Assembly (NCBI RefSeq): GCF_024832785.1
Contig: NZ_CP116615.1
Span: forward strand, 682,001-746,000
Reading direction: 5' to 3'
Length of the DNA: 64,000 bases
Source of the DNA: Fontisphaera persica
GTDB lineage: Bacteria; Verrucomicrobiota; Verrucomicrobiia; Limisphaerales; Fontisphaeraceae
Position 1 is the first letter of the stretch. Each line of letters starts with the position of its first letter. Below are positions 52,921-62,472 of this stretch, one piece after another. Made by a program: the position numbers and the translations under genes. The notes under the pieces were generated by a model that was not told where the DNA came from, did not search any database, and saw only the letters and a list, made by a program, of their open reading frames with translations.

Positions 52921-55827
52921 TCAAGGGGAGCCGGGCGGCAGGATTTCCCGCAGCCGGAAGAATTGCAGCATTTCCATGCCCGGATTGGTGTAGGGGCCGG
53001 AGGTCACCGGGCCGGGCACATTGGTCCAAATCACCGGCGGCTGCAGGTTGGTGGTCATCTGTAACACGAATCCCGAACCGCTCCAATCCAACACCAATTT
53101 TCCCTGACTTAAAGTCGCTCCTAGAAGCGGCGGCTCTGGCGGCGGTTGATAGACGGCGGTGGCGGTGAGGTTGGTTCCGAGACTGAGCATCAGCACGGCT
53201 TGGGTGGAGGCGATTTGGTTGTCCACCAACCAATGCTGGAAGCGTTGCAGACCCGCCAGCAAGGGTGCCGTGAGGGTGATGGAAGTGGCATTGGTGTAAT
53301 GGCGCGTATAGGGAGTCAATGCGCCCGCCAGTTGATTGGTATCTGGCGGTTGTATTTCAATAGCCACCCCTTCATGGGGATTGACCGAGTTAACGGACAC
53401 CGCCCACACCGGCGGCGGGGGCGGGTCTCTAAACACGGCAGTCACGGTGTAATTCGTGTCCATCTCAATGGCCCATTGGCGGTTGGTGGTGACCGGGACT
53501 CCATTCAGCCACCATCCGGCAAATAATTTTTCGCCCACCACGGTCGGCGCCGTAAGCGTGACGATGGCGCCGTTGGTATAGGTCCGTGTCATGGGGGTAT
53601 CCGCGCTGGCCAGTCCTTGAGCATCGGCTGGCTGCACGGTGATGCCCACATCGGCGGGAGGATTCGTGGATTGGATGCTGAGCGTCCAATAAACCACCGG
53701 CGAGGGCGCGACGTACACGGCTTCCAAAACCCGGTTGCTGTTCATGTTCACCGTCACGGTCAAATTGGAGCTGAAGGCCGCGCCGTCCAACCGCCATTCC
53801 TTGAACACCAGCCCGCCCACCGTCTGCGTGGCGGTGAGCGTGGCCGTGGCATTGGGATAATAGAACCGCTCAAAGGGCGTGATGCCGCTGGCCATGCCAT
53901 AATTGTCATTGGTGGCGAGGATGATGGGCACCGGCAGCGAGACATCGGAAGCCACCACGATGAGAGCGTTGGTTTGCAGCACGCTGCGGGTGTAATACAA
54001 AGCCGTGCCGAACACAATGTCGGGACTGGTGGCGGAGTAGTTATGGACCTCCACCGCCAGATGATTCAATCCCTGAACGAGGTTGGTGGCGACCAGATTG
54101 CCGCTCACCGTGAAGAGGGCAGGCGCTTCGGCTGCGGCATCTCCATATTGGGGGTGAACGCCTTGCTGATAAGTGGGCGGCCCGGCTGGAAAGCCATTGG
54201 CCAAAGTGGTGCTGGTAATGACCGCCGGCGCGGCGGGCATCCGCAGCCGGTACAGCTCGGCGCCATTGAGATAGAACACCGCGCCGTCATCAATTAAATT
54301 GGAAAACACCAGCGAAACCCCGGCCGGACTTGTCGGAAATTCAAAGGTGGTGCGGAAATAATACGTGATGGGCAGGGGCGGGCTGGCGGAGGGCACCCCG
54401 GGGCCGCGTGGACTGGGAAGCGGTGTGTTTTTGGGAAACACGTAATCATTGTCTTCCACATACAGCAAACCGGGGCCGGGGCCACCCCAGGAGGAATCAT
54501 TATAGGCCGGTGTTTTCCAGGCGGGGGTGTTGTCCATGCTGTTGGTGTTGTATTTCCAACTCTGGGTGACGGGAAACACCAGCTCCATGGGGGCAGACCC
54601 GCCTCCCACTGGCGGCGGGTTGGTTTGGGTGAGGAAGAAACAAATGGGACTGGCGTACTCGACTTGATTGGAGCGCGAAAGCAACCGGAAATAATTGGTG
54701 CGCCCCGGCGGCAATCCGGTGAGCAATACCGTGTGGTTGGTGGTGGGCGTGGCGATGAAGGGCGAGGCATTGCCCAGCGCCGGTGTTAAACCATATTCCA
54801 CTTGGGTGGTGCCGGCAAAGGGGGTGTCCCATCGCACCATGGCCATGCTGCGACCGGCGGTCACGCGCGAATTTTGCAGCGGCTCAGTGGTGAGGGACTT
54901 GGCATAAAAGCCAATGTTGTGGCCCACCGAGCGCATGGTGGTCTGGCCGCCCGTGGCATAATAGATACTGGGGTCATTGAGAATCACCGGGTCGCCGCAT
55001 TCATTGGCCATGACCATGCAAGTGGACCCGCCCCCATCCAGGTTCATGCCGTTATACGCGCCAAACAGAATCAGCCAGTCGGCCGTCTCATAATCCTTGG
55101 CGCCGTCGCTGTCGGATTGACGGCCGTCAATCACCAGCATGATGACGTAGCGGCGGTCGGCGGAAATGCCAATGGCGGTGCGCGGTTGCACGCGGTGGGT
55201 GGTGTCGTTGTTGTTGATGTAATCCCACCCCACATTCACGCCGTTGACCACCAGCGGATACATCCCCGGAATGGCGGTGTAGAGGCCGTTGGTGTCACTA
55301 AAGGTTTGTGCGCCGTAAGGAATAAAATCGGGCACCATGTTGGTGGTAAAATAAAGCAGCGATTCCGCGTCCACCGAGGAGTCGGCCGGGGAAACCAGCA
55401 CGCCTTGAGAGATGGCCAGGCCGTGAATCCAGGTGGCTGCACCATCGGGGGTGGAATAGGCGGTATTGCCGCCGTAATGCGCGCCATTGATGGCCACGCG
55501 CAATTGGTTTTCCCGCAGAAAATTGCCGGGCCGATGGCTGTACGTTTCCCGCGAATTGGCCAGCCAGTTATTGGTGTTGGGCGGCGTGGTAAAAACGCGC
55601 ACATCGGGGTCCCGCAAATCCACCCGCAAAGCCCGCACCACATGCGGATTGCCGGACCAGCCCGCGGTATTCGTACCTTGTGCCAGTTCGATGCCTTTGA
55701 AAATCGGTTTCCAGGGCGTGTAATAAATTTCCGCCTCCAAAGCAGGGTACCCGCCTGCCCAGAGCAGGACCAGCCCACAAAAGAGGCCGAAGCGGTGGGC
55801 CCTAATCGCCGCTGAATTTGTACTCAT
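52921..55827 (-). CDS. Exported phosphodiester-glycosidase (NAGPA) domain protein with InlB-type repeats
   Basis: A signal peptide spans about residues 1-33 (FGLFCGLVLLWAGGYPALEA). The NAGPA/DUF2233 domain occupies about 38-320, with VAINGAHYGG, PRTAIGIS, LVIDGRQSDSDGA and MNLDGGGSTCMVM. The DGGGS loop is the family signature. A fibronectin-like unit, a jelly-roll unit (DDGAVFYLNGAELYRLRMP), and three Divergent InlB B-repeat-like units (KEWRLDGAAFSSN, LFAGWWLNGVPVTTN, FQHWLVDNQIAS) follow. The C-terminal module ends QFFRLREILP. Known NAGPA-type enzymes cleave phosphodiester-linked sugars; the substrate here is unknown. It is the last gene of a minus-strand unit with two pseudopilins and overlaps the preceding gene by 26 bp. 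Confidence 0.85.
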   Translation of the reverse strand: MSTNSAAIRAHRFGLFCGLVLLWAGGYPALEAEIYYTPWKPIFKGIELAQGTNTAGWSGNPHVVRALRVDLRDPDVRVFTTPPNTNNWLANSRETYSHRPGNFLRENQLRVAINGAHYGGNTAYSTPDGAATWIHGLAISQGVLVSPADSSVDAESLLYFTTNMVPDFIPYGAQTFSDTNGLYTAIPGMYPLVVNGVNVGWDYINNNDTTHRVQPRTAIGISADRRYVIMLVIDGRQSDSDGAKDYETADWLILFGAYNGMNLDGGGSTCMVMANECGDPVILNDPSIYYATGGQTTMRSVGHNIGFYAKSLTTEPLQNSRVTAGRSMAMVRWDTPFAGTTQVEYGLTPALGNASPFIATPTTNHTVLLTGLPPGRTNYFRLLSRSNQVEYASPICFFLTQTNPPPVGGGSAPMELVFPVTQSWKYNTNSMDNTPAWKTPAYNDSSWGGPGPGLLYVEDNDYVFPKNTPLPSPRGPGVPSASPPLPITYYFRTTFEFPTSPAGVSLVFSNLIDDGAVFYLNGAELYRLRMPAAPAVITSTTLANGFPAGPPTYQQGVHPQYGDAAAEAPALFTVSGNLVATNLVQGLNHLAVEVHNYSATSPDIVFGTALYYTRSVLQTNALIVVASDVSLPVPIILATNDNYGMASGITPFERFYYPNATATLTATQTVGGLVFKEWRLDGAAFSSNLTVTVNMNSNRVLEAVYVAPSPVVYWTLSIQSTNPPADVGITVQPADAQGLASADTPMTRTYTNGAIVTLTAPTVVGEKLFAGWWLNGVPVTTNRQWAIEMDTNYTVTAVFRDPPPPPVWAVSVNSVNPHEGVAIEIQPPDTNQLAGALTPYTRHYTNATSITLTAPLLAGLQRFQHWLVDNQIASTQAVLMLSLGTNLTATAVYQPPPEPPLLGATLSQGKLVLDWSGSGFVLQMTTNLQPPVIWTNVPGPVTSGPYTNPGMEMLQFFRLREILPPGSP

Positions 55828-56503
55828 AACCGGGAATGGGGTCGCGGGTGTAGGCGGGATTCATCCCGTCATAATAAATCGGGATGCGTTTGACGTGACC
55901 GTCCACAAAAGCCACCACGCTTTCGGCGTTATTGTAGAAGGGAGCATTGCGCCTGCCGGTGCGGCTCTTATGCCACGAAAGCGGGGCATGCGCCGTCCAT
56001 TCCATCACCAGCAGCGTGCGGTCGGGCTGGCGGATGCTGCCCACCTTGCGCCCGGCGATGTTGGGCAGACCGGGAAGGTTGACCCCGTTGAAAACATAAC
56101 TGTTGTAGGCATGTTTGGCGCTTTCGCAAAACGGCACCGCTTCATCGCTCAGACCTTCGTAGCCCCTATCACTGGGGCAGGCAAAAATCTTGTCCCTGGA
56201 CGGCGGGCTGTTGGGTCGGGTCTCGCCCCGGATTTGTTCCTTGTACCACCACCAGCCGCCGGGCGGTTTGTTGTAGGTCATGGCCGGCAGTGTGTCCTGA
56301 TGGTTGCCCGCATAAAATTTCAAAGCCGCGGCCACTTGTTTCAGATTGGTGTGGCACACCATTTCCCGCGAGCGCTCGCGCAGCCGTGTGCCCAGCGGCC
56401 AAAATAGGCTCAGGAGCAGCAGGACCAGCGCGCAGATGACCAAAACCTCCGTTTGGGTCACCCCCCGGCGACGGTTCGGCGTTGGCGGTGCGACGGGCTT
56501 CAT
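55802..56503 (-). CDS. Type II pseudopilin-like protein (degenerate signal)
   Basis: The start has the prepilin pattern RRRG/VTQTEVLVI: Gly at -1 and Glu at +5 are kept, but the usual Phe at +1 is Val and the motif FTLIEL has become VTQTEVL. A hydrophobic helix follows (ICALVLLLLSLFWPLG), then a DUF1559-like body with LKQVAAALKFYAGNH and the terminal block FVDGHVKRIPIYYDG. Such proteins are abundant in Verrucomicrobiota and Planctomycetota and are processed by a prepilin peptidase. ATG overlaps the stop of the upstream gene (ATGA), and its end overlaps the NAGPA gene, so the unit is translationally coupled. Confidence 0.82.
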   Translation of the reverse strand: MKPVAPPTPNRRRGVTQTEVLVICALVLLLLSLFWPLGTRLRERSREMVCHTNLKQVAAALKFYAGNHQDTLPAMTYNKPPGGWWWYKEQIRGETRPNSPPSRDKIFACPSDRGYEGLSDEAVPFCESAKHAYNSYVFNGVNLPGLPNIAGRKVGSIRQPDRTLLVMEWTAHAPLSWHKSRTGRRNAPFYNNAESVVAFVDGHVKRIPIYYDGMNPAYTRDPIPGYEYKFSGD

Positions 56504-57150
56504 GGCTTGACGGTAGTATCAGCCAGCGTTTCCCTGGTCCATACCGTGTACCAGGCCTCGAACCATTGGCGGGCTGAGGCGTTATGGGTGGGGGCTGGTT
56601 TCTGCCAAGATTGATTGACAATGGCCTTGTGCAAAACCCCCTGAGCGAGCATTTGCCGCAACGGGATTTGTTGCGGCGCGCTGCCGGTGCATAAAGCCAC
56701 CACCCGCCCCGCCTGCCGTGCCGCCAGTTGCATTTGTTCCGGATTCAGCTCTGGCGGCCGCAAAAAAAGCACCACCACATCCCCGGTCTTGGCCCGCCGC
56801 ACGGCATCCAAAAATGCATCCGCCGTCAGACCGGTGGAGCGCAGCGGATCCAATTTAATGAAGTTGGTGATAGCCACGGTTTTGCCAGCGGCACGGATGG
56901 CCGCACAAAAAGCTTCCGCCTGCGCTTGCGCCGCCGGCACATCAAAACTTTGGTAATCGCGCACGAAGAGCAGCACACGGCCCTGGGGGCCGAGCAGAGG
57001 CAGCGTTTCCTCGGCCACCACCTGCCCCAGGGCCCGGTGCGGGCGTGGATCGAAGTCCGGCCGGGGATCGCGAAAGAACCACGCCAGCCATATCAGGGAA
57101 AGTACGATGACGCTGGCGGCGGCGATGTTTATGCCCCGGGAATTGCCCAT
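56500..57150 (-). CDS. Membrane-anchored protein of unknown function
   Basis: I do not recognise a family. From ATG 57150 (216 residues) the protein has one N-terminal membrane segment (INIAAASVIVLSLIWLAWFF) and a periplasmic alpha/beta domain. Strand-helix pairs are seen in GRVLLFVRDYQSFDVP, TVAITNFIKLDPL and GDVVVLFLRPPEL, a Rossmann-like pattern. The frame is open to 57210, inside the neighbouring pseudopilin gene; MGNSRGINIAAAS is the more likely start. It sits between two pseudopilin genes with a short gap on one side and an ATGA overlap on the other, so it may serve the same apparatus or be a partner of the exported glycosidase. Confidence 0.6.
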   Translation of the reverse strand: MGNSRGINIAAASVIVLSLIWLAWFFRDPRPDFDPRPHRALGQVVAEETLPLLGPQGRVLLFVRDYQSFDVPAAQAQAEAFCAAIRAAGKTVAITNFIKLDPLRSTGLTADAFLDAVRRAKTGDVVVLFLRPPELNPEQMQLAARQAGRVVALCTGSAPQQIPLRQMLAQGVLHKAIVNQSWQKPAPTHNASARQWFEAWYTVWTRETLADTTVKP

Positions 57151-57175
57151 GGTGAACTCCCCGGCCTGCGATGCA

Positions 57176-57841
57176 TTAGAACGGCGCCCGCGGACGGGCG
57201 AACACCACATTGGTCACGCCGCTGGCCAGGGCAGTGCTGATTTGCTCCCGCAGACGGTCGGTGCGCATCAGGTGCACGCTGCCGTCACTCAAAAGAATGT
57301 TGCCTTTTTCATTGTGCACGCGCTTGTCCCACGCGGCGTCAATGGAAGTGCCGTAGGCTTCATTCCACATCAAGTCCAGATAGCCTCCCCCGCCGGTGAC
57401 ATTGTGGTCGCCGCTCAATATGCTGTGCGGCTTGGTTTCCTCGGCGCTGGTGCCTACAAAATAACTGACATCCTTGTCGCCCATTAAATAGTCCCAGCGC
57501 GTTTCCGCCACTTTGTCCACATCTTCAGGGCAAACCAGCAGGCGTGTATTGGCTAATTGATTGGAGGCCACGCGGAAATGGTCCACCCACATGTCCGAAT
57601 CCTGGCTCCCGCCGTCAGCCACCTTGAGATGCCAGGGAAACCGTCCGTTGTTGTCCCCGGCCCAAATCCGCCAGCCAATCCCAATTTGGCGCAGGCGGTT
57701 GCTGCAATCAATGCGCTTGGCCCGGTTTTTGGCCTGAGCCAGTGAGGGCAGCAGCAGGGCGGCGAGGATGGCGATGATGGCGATGACCACCAGCAGTTCG
57801 ATGAGCGTAAAAGCAGCGCTCCGCTGCACGCGTTTGGTCAT
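57176..57841 (-). CDS. Type II pseudopilin (DUF1559-type)
   Basis: The canonical prepilin signal is present: short basic lead, then [20 protein letters not shown], with the Glu at +5 and a long hydrophobic helix. The body ([50 protein letters not shown]) matches the H-X9-DG-type proteins typical of this phylum. Start ATG 57841 (the frame is open further upstream to 57952, but the family begins here). It heads the unit of four minus-strand genes; the divergent dehydrogenase starts at 57951. Confidence 0.9.
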   Translation of the reverse strand: MTKRVQRSAAFTLIELLVVIAIIAILAALLLPSLAQAKNRAKRIDCSNRLRQIGIGWRIWAGDNNGRFPWHLKVADGGSQDSDMWVDHFRVASNQLANTRLLVCPEDVDKVAETRWDYLMGDKDVSYFVGTSAEETKPHSILSGDHNVTGGGGYLDLMWNEAYGTSIDAAWDKRVHNEKGNILLSDGSVHLMRTDRLREQISTALASGVTNVVFARPRAPF

Positions 57842-57950
57842 ACAAATTATTCTCAGACTTACATTAGCCCAAATAATCCCCGCCGTCAATCTCCCCGCCC
57901 AAATGTCACTCGACAAGGTTGCCCGCGTTGCCTTTATCATGCGCCTGCGC

Positions 57951-58982
57951 ATGAAGGCATTATTGCTGACGGATTACCGGCGCCTCGAGGTTGCCGATTT
58001 CCCCGCCCCAACACCCGGGCCGGATGAATTATTGGTGCGGGTGCGGGCGTGCGGCATTTGTGGCAGCGACATCCACGGCTATGACGGCAGCAGTGGCCGG
58101 CGGATTCCACCCCTTATCATGGGGCACGAAGCCGCCGGCGTGGTGGAGGCGGTGGGAGGCGCCGTGAGCCGCTTTCAGCCCGGGGACCGGGTGACCTTTG
58201 ATTCCACCGTGTACTGTGGCCAGTGCGCTTATTGCCGGGCTGGCCAAATTAATTTATGCGACCGCCGCCAGGTGCTGGGCGTGTCCTGCGGCGAATACCG
58301 GCGGCACGGGGCTTTTGCCGAGTACGTGGTGGTGCCGGAGCGGACGGCGGTGGCGTTGCCGGAGGATTTGTCATTCGTCCACGCCGCCCTGGTGGAGCCG
58401 GTGTCCATTGCCGTGCATGCGGTGAACCGCTTGCCCATACGTTTGGGGGACTCGGCCGCAGTGGTGGGCACGGGCATGATTGGCTTGCTGGTGGTGCAGG
58501 CGTTGCGGCTGGCCGGCTGTGGAAAAATTGTGGCGCTGGACGTGGAACCGCGCAAGCTGGCTCTGGCCCGGGAACTGGGAGCCGATGCCGCCCTGGATGC
58601 CCGTGACCCGGAGGCGCCCGCGCAGGTGGCCGCGATGACCGGCGGGCGGGGAGTGGACGTGGCCGTGGAGGCAGTGGGCGCCGCCGCCCCGGTGCAGTTG
58701 GCCATCCGCTGCCTGCGCAAGGGAGGCGCGCTGGGGCTGGTGGGCAACGTTACTCCCAACATTGAGCTGCCCTTGCAGGCCGTGGTGACACGCGAATTGA
58801 CACTATATGGGTCATGCGCCTCGCAAGGCGAGTATCCCGCCTGTCTGGAGCTGTTGCGGCGCGGGGCAATGCGCGTGGAGCCCTTAATCAGCGCCCGCAT
58901 CCCGCTCGAGGCCGCCCCGCAATGGTTTGAACGGCTCTACCAGCGCGAGCCCGGTTTGCTCAAGGTCATTGTGGAACCGTAG
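57951..58982 (+). CDS. Zinc-dependent medium-chain (sugar) alcohol dehydrogenase
   Basis: NAD(P)-linked oxidoreductase of the sorbitol/L-iditol or threonine dehydrogenase type. Catalytic zinc ligands are in [11 protein letters not shown] and MGHEAAGVV; the structural zinc cysteines are in [15 protein letters not shown]. The Rossmann motif is [13 protein letters not shown], with an Asp after the next strand (ALDVEPRKL), suggesting NAD over NADP. Length 343 residues is normal. I start at ATG 57951 ([14 protein letters not shown]); ATG 57939 is possible. The substrate cannot be read from sequence. It converges with the next gene and overlaps it by 17 bases. Confidence 0.92.
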   Translation: MKALLLTDYRRLEVADFPAPTPGPDELLVRVRACGICGSDIHGYDGSSGRRIPPLIMGHEAAGVVEAVGGAVSRFQPGDRVTFDSTVYCGQCAYCRAGQINLCDRRQVLGVSCGEYRRHGAFAEYVVVPERTAVALPEDLSFVHAALVEPVSIAVHAVNRLPIRLGDSAAVVGTGMIGLLVVQALRLAGCGKIVALDVEPRKLALARELGADAALDARDPEAPAQVAAMTGGRGVDVAVEAVGAAAPVQLAIRCLRKGGALGLVGNVTPNIELPLQAVVTRELTLYGSCASQGEYPACLELLRRGAMRVEPLISARIPLEAAPQWFERLYQREPGLLKVIVEP

Positions 58983-60243
58983 GAGGGGCGGGAGCGTTGG
59001 AGGTGGCTGGAACGGCGCTGAGACGTTCCACCCAGTACCCCCCTTGGCGCAGGTATTGCTGGTAGGCAGTCTCGCCCATCATTTCCCGCATGGTCCGCTC
59101 CACTTCCGCGCGCAAGGCCCGGGCGCCCGCCTCGACTTGTTCTGGCGTCAACCCGGGGTGGGTCACCAGTTGCCGGTATTGCTCCTCGGCCGCGCGCTTG
59201 AGGTCATGCACCGTGGAAGCCGTTTGTGCGGGCAGTTTAAGCTGCTGCATCGTTTGGTAAATCTCACGATAAGCCGGGTCCCGCGTGCGCTCGTATTCTC
59301 CGTAGCGGTCGCCCAGCGTGTTTTTTAATTCAATCTCGCGCTGGCGCTCCAGGTTTTGGAGGGCTTCGGGCGTGAGTGCGCCGGCGGCTTGCAGCGTCTT
59401 GAGCTGTTCCTGGTAGCGCTGCTCGATGGCAAACACCTGCCGGTAATTCTCCTCGCTGGCTCCGCTGAAGGCGCTCATCCGCGTTTGCAGCTCCACGCCC
59501 ACAGGCGAGACGCGCATGTCGTATTCCCGCAATTCCTCGGGGGTTAGCAGGGCGCGAATTTCCTGCTCCTGCTGGTTTTGCCAGGTCTCCAGTTGCGCGC
59601 GCAGTTCCGCGGTCAGGGGGCCTTCGTGTTGCAGCGCGAAGTCCTCGCGCAGATCATTGTATTTTTCTTGAATCTGCCGGATGCGCGCCCGCTTGGCTTC
59701 CGGCAGGAAGGCCAGTTGCCGGTCTTGTAACTGAAGATAGGGTGTTTGCCGGGCCATTTCCGCCTGGTAATCCACCCCTAGAAGATTGCGCACCAGCTCG
59801 CGTTTTTCGCGTTCGAGCTGGCGAAGCTGGCGCTGGAATTCACGCGCTTGAGCCGGGCTGACGGCGGCCGTGCCGGCCAGCCAATACTGGTTGGACTTGA
59901 AGTAAGGGTTAATGGCCTGTTGTTTCTGGGCGTAGAGCTTGTTGATGTCGGTGATGATGATGTCGCGAATGGTCTCTTCCGGGCAGCCGATGGCGCGCAG
60001 GTTGGCAATGTAGGTGCGGTAGTCGGGGGACTCCACGACACGCCACACATTGGTGATTAAGCCCGCCAGGTTGGTGGCGGCCAGCCCCGGGCGCACCACC
60101 CCGCGCACCACCACATTGGTGACGGTTTCCTTAACCACCTGCGGCGGTGGCGGCGCGGGTTGTCGCTGCCACAAATAGACCAGCGTCCCCGCCAGCAGGA
60201 CGTTTAGCGCCACCGAAACCATCAAGGGCCACCGGCTGTTCAT
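58966..60243 (-). CDS. Membrane-anchored helical coiled-coil protein, unknown function
   Basis: The 425-residue protein has an N-terminal membrane segment (LMVSVALNVLLAGTLVYLW), a Pro-rich and valine-rich linker, and a long charged helical body with repeated Leu-Thr-Pro starts (LLTPEELREYDMR, LTPEALQNLERQ, LTPEQVEAGARAL). It is likely periplasmic. Its Gln/Glu/Arg-rich helices resemble Spy/CpxP-like or metal-sensor (zinc resistance-like) periplasmic proteins, but I would not assign one. The C-terminus is short and Pro-rich. It stands alone on the minus strand, convergent with the dehydrogenase. Confidence 0.65.
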   Translation of the reverse strand: MNSRWPLMVSVALNVLLAGTLVYLWQRQPAPPPPQVVKETVTNVVVRGVVRPGLAATNLAGLITNVWRVVESPDYRTYIANLRAIGCPEETIRDIIITDINKLYAQKQQAINPYFKSNQYWLAGTAAVSPAQAREFQRQLRQLEREKRELVRNLLGVDYQAEMARQTPYLQLQDRQLAFLPEAKRARIRQIQEKYNDLREDFALQHEGPLTAELRAQLETWQNQQEQEIRALLTPEELREYDMRVSPVGVELQTRMSAFSGASEENYRQVFAIEQRYQEQLKTLQAAGALTPEALQNLERQREIELKNTLGDRYGEYERTRDPAYREIYQTMQQLKLPAQTASTVHDLKRAAEEQYRQLVTHPGLTPEQVEAGARALRAEVERTMREMMGETAYQQYLRQGGYWVERLSAVPATSNAPAPPTVPQ

Positions 60244-60361
60244 GCAGGCAGTTTAGCAGGTCCCTTGATTTTAACAAGAACCCACGGCCCGCGGGAGACC
60301 ACCTTTGTCCTTCAACGTCAAACGGCAACGCGGTCTTTGCGCGTGGACACAGGGCAGGGGA

Positions 60362-60769
60362 TTAGCCAGCGGGGGCCGAAGGCTCACTGGCGGTGGGTTC
60401 AAAATAATCATCCTCGGCAATGTCGGGAATGCCAATCACCAAGACCCGCATGCGTCCGCGCGCCCCATGGACCACCCCCGGCGGAATGTGGACCAGCGAG
60501 CCTTGGGTAACCTGGTGCTCCACGCCGTCCAGAACCACTGCGCCGCTCCCCTCGAGCACGTAGTAAATTTCGGTGGAGCGCAGATGATAATGCGGTTTGG
60601 CTCCGTCAATATCCACCGCATGCGCCCAGGCCGCCGGGCCCAGGGCCGCATCTTCGCGGCTGATGAGGCGGCAGCGCCAGCCGCAGGCGCTGCGTTCGCG
60701 CGGGGCTTCGGCTTCATGCCGTACCAAGGTGGGACGGCCCGGAGCCGGCTTGGGGTGATTGGTTTTCAT
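60362..60769 (-). CDS. Cupin-fold protein
   Basis: A single-domain cupin of 135 residues. Motif 1 reads KPHYHLRSTEIYYVLEGSG (two His and a Glu as likely metal ligands) and motif 2 reads VHIPPGVVHGARG (His). Many such small cupins bind a metal and act as sugar isomerases, dioxygenase-like enzymes or binding proteins; the family is too broad for a firm function. The N-terminal 25 residues are basic and Pro-rich. It has no obvious operon partner; 84 bp separate it from the TPR gene upstream and about 120 bp from the next gene downstream. Confidence 0.82.
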   Translation of the reverse strand: MKTNHPKPAPGRPTLVRHEAEAPRERSACGWRCRLISREDAALGPAAWAHAVDIDGAKPHYHLRSTEIYYVLEGSGAVVLDGVEHQVTQGSLVHIPPGVVHGARGRMRVLVIGIPDIAEDDYFEPTASEPSAPAG

Positions 60770-60853
60770 GGGTAGGCCTTGAGTTATATCCCAGGCGTTG
60801 TCCGCTTGCTCTGGCAGGCGGGCGCTTTGGGTCGGCCAGGGCCGAAAACAGAC

Positions 60854-62461
60854 TTACCAATTTTTGAAAATCCGGTTCTGGTCTGGCGTATAGTCTTCGG
60901 TGGGCGCACGGCGGGCCTGCTCATACTCGCGCTGTTTGTCTTCGTCCTTCACCTGATGGAGCAGCGACCAGAAACTTTCCTGCTGGTCCTGTCGGCGTTG
61001 CTCGCTCTTTTGCTGTTGGTCCGGTTTTTGCGGGTTGCGGGCGGCCAACTGCTGGCGCAGGCGGGCCAGTTCCTGCCGGGCCTGTTCTTCCCCCACGCGT
61101 GCCTGCTCGTTGTTTTCCGGCTGCACTTCCTGGGAGCGCTGGAAACTGGTAGCGGCCTTTTCCATGTGCGCGATGGCGCTTTCGAGCGACTTGGCCTCTT
61201 CCTGGGCGGCCCGTTGGCGCTCCCGTTCGCCGAGTTCATTCAACAAGGCCGGCAATTTTCGCTGCAGGTCGGCGATTTTAGGCGGGGCGGCGGTGTTTTC
61301 CGGATTGATTTCCAGCGCTTCCTGATAGTGGTGCAAAGCGCTGAGCATTTGTTGGGTGGCCTGGGCCAGGTCCCGGTTCTGTTGCCGCTCGCCCTCCTGC
61401 GCCTGCTGGTCGCCACGTTGCATGTGCAGATTTTCCAGAGCTTCTTTCACTTCCTCCGCCCCCTGTTGCGCCATTTCATTATTCCGGTTCAACTCCAGGG
61501 ATTCCTCATATTTTTCCAGCGCCTGCTCGTATTTGTCTATGGCTTCATCGGGATTGCGCTGGCTCATTTGCTGTGCTTCCTGTTGGAGCTGCCGTCCTTC
61601 CATGGCCAGTAATTGCGCCAGCTTTTCCTGGACGCGCTGCTCGCCCTGCGCAGCCTGTTGATTTTGCGGGTCCAGGGATTTGGCCTCCTGAAAATCCGAC
61701 AGCGCCTTGCGCAATTCTTTCATGGCCTGCTGGCGCTCCCAGGAGGGCGGGTGGCTCTTGGCCAAGGTGGCATCCGCGCGTTGTTCCTGGCGTTCGGCCT
61801 TTTGGGTGAACTTCTCCGCCAGCTCTCTTTCGGTGGCCTGCCGCTGTTGCTGGCGCTCCGAATTTTGCGGGTCCAAATGCTCGGCCGTGCGTTGATGGTC
61901 CAGCGCCGCCTGCATGAGCTGAATCTGGTTTTCGAGCCGACTTTGTTTGCGGGCCTCGCGCAACAAATCCGCCGCCAGCCGGGCATGGAGCTGGGCCAGC
62001 CGTAATTCGACCACCTTCAAATTGTGGCGGACGACTTTGTCTTTCGGTTGATTGACGAGGTAAATACGGTAGGACTCGCGGCTTTGCTCCCAAAGCTGCA
62101 GCGTGGTTTGCGGGTCCGTCTGTTCCAGCGGCTCGCCCCGGCGAAAAGACACATTGCCAATTTGCACCCACACCCGGTCCCGCAATTTGGGAGGCAAATC
62201 ACGCGTGGCCAATTCCTGCCAAAGCTGGTCGGCGCGGTCATAGTCTTTGGCTGCATAAGCCGCCACCGCTTCGTTGTATTGCAGCCACGGATCCGTCGGC
62301 CGCTGGCTGCGCAGCTCGCGCAGGACGGCGGCGGCCTGTTCGGGCTGGTTTTCCTTGAGGGCACGGCGGGCGGTACCCAGGTCAGGCGCAGCGGCCTGGG
62401 CCGATGAAATCCATAAACCGCCCAGAACCAATCCCGTTCCGATGATGGTGCGCGCGTTCAT
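60854..62461 (-). CDS. BatC-like TPR protein
   Basis: A signal peptide spans about residues 1-24 (IIGTGLVLGGLWISSAQAA). TPR-type helices follow (LKENQPEQAAAVLRELRSQR, LQYNEAVAAYAAKDYDRAD, QIGNVSFRRGEP), then a long, highly charged Gln/Glu/Arg region with TPR-like repeats (DEAIDKYEQALEKYEESLEL, LHHYQEALEINPEN). It lies directly after batB (12 bp), the place of batC in Bat (Bacteroides aerotolerance) operons, and forms a scaffold with the von Willebrand A proteins. The Gln-rich repeats are likely coiled coil. Much larger than typical BatC (about 250 residues). Confidence 0.75.
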   Translation of the reverse strand: MNARTIIGTGLVLGGLWISSAQAAAPDLGTARRALKENQPEQAAAVLRELRSQRPTDPWLQYNEAVAAYAAKDYDRADQLWQELATRDLPPKLRDRVWVQIGNVSFRRGEPLEQTDPQTTLQLWEQSRESYRIYLVNQPKDKVVRHNLKVVELRLAQLHARLAADLLREARKQSRLENQIQLMQAALDHQRTAEHLDPQNSERQQQRQATERELAEKFTQKAERQEQRADATLAKSHPPSWERQQAMKELRKALSDFQEAKSLDPQNQQAAQGEQRVQEKLAQLLAMEGRQLQQEAQQMSQRNPDEAIDKYEQALEKYEESLELNRNNEMAQQGAEEVKEALENLHMQRGDQQAQEGERQQNRDLAQATQQMLSALHHYQEALEINPENTAAPPKIADLQRKLPALLNELGERERQRAAQEEAKSLESAIAHMEKAATSFQRSQEVQPENNEQARVGEEQARQELARLRQQLAARNPQKPDQQQKSEQRRQDQQESFWSLLHQVKDEDKQREYEQARRAPTEDYTPDQNRIFKNW

Positions 62462-62472
62462 GTGAGACAGAC

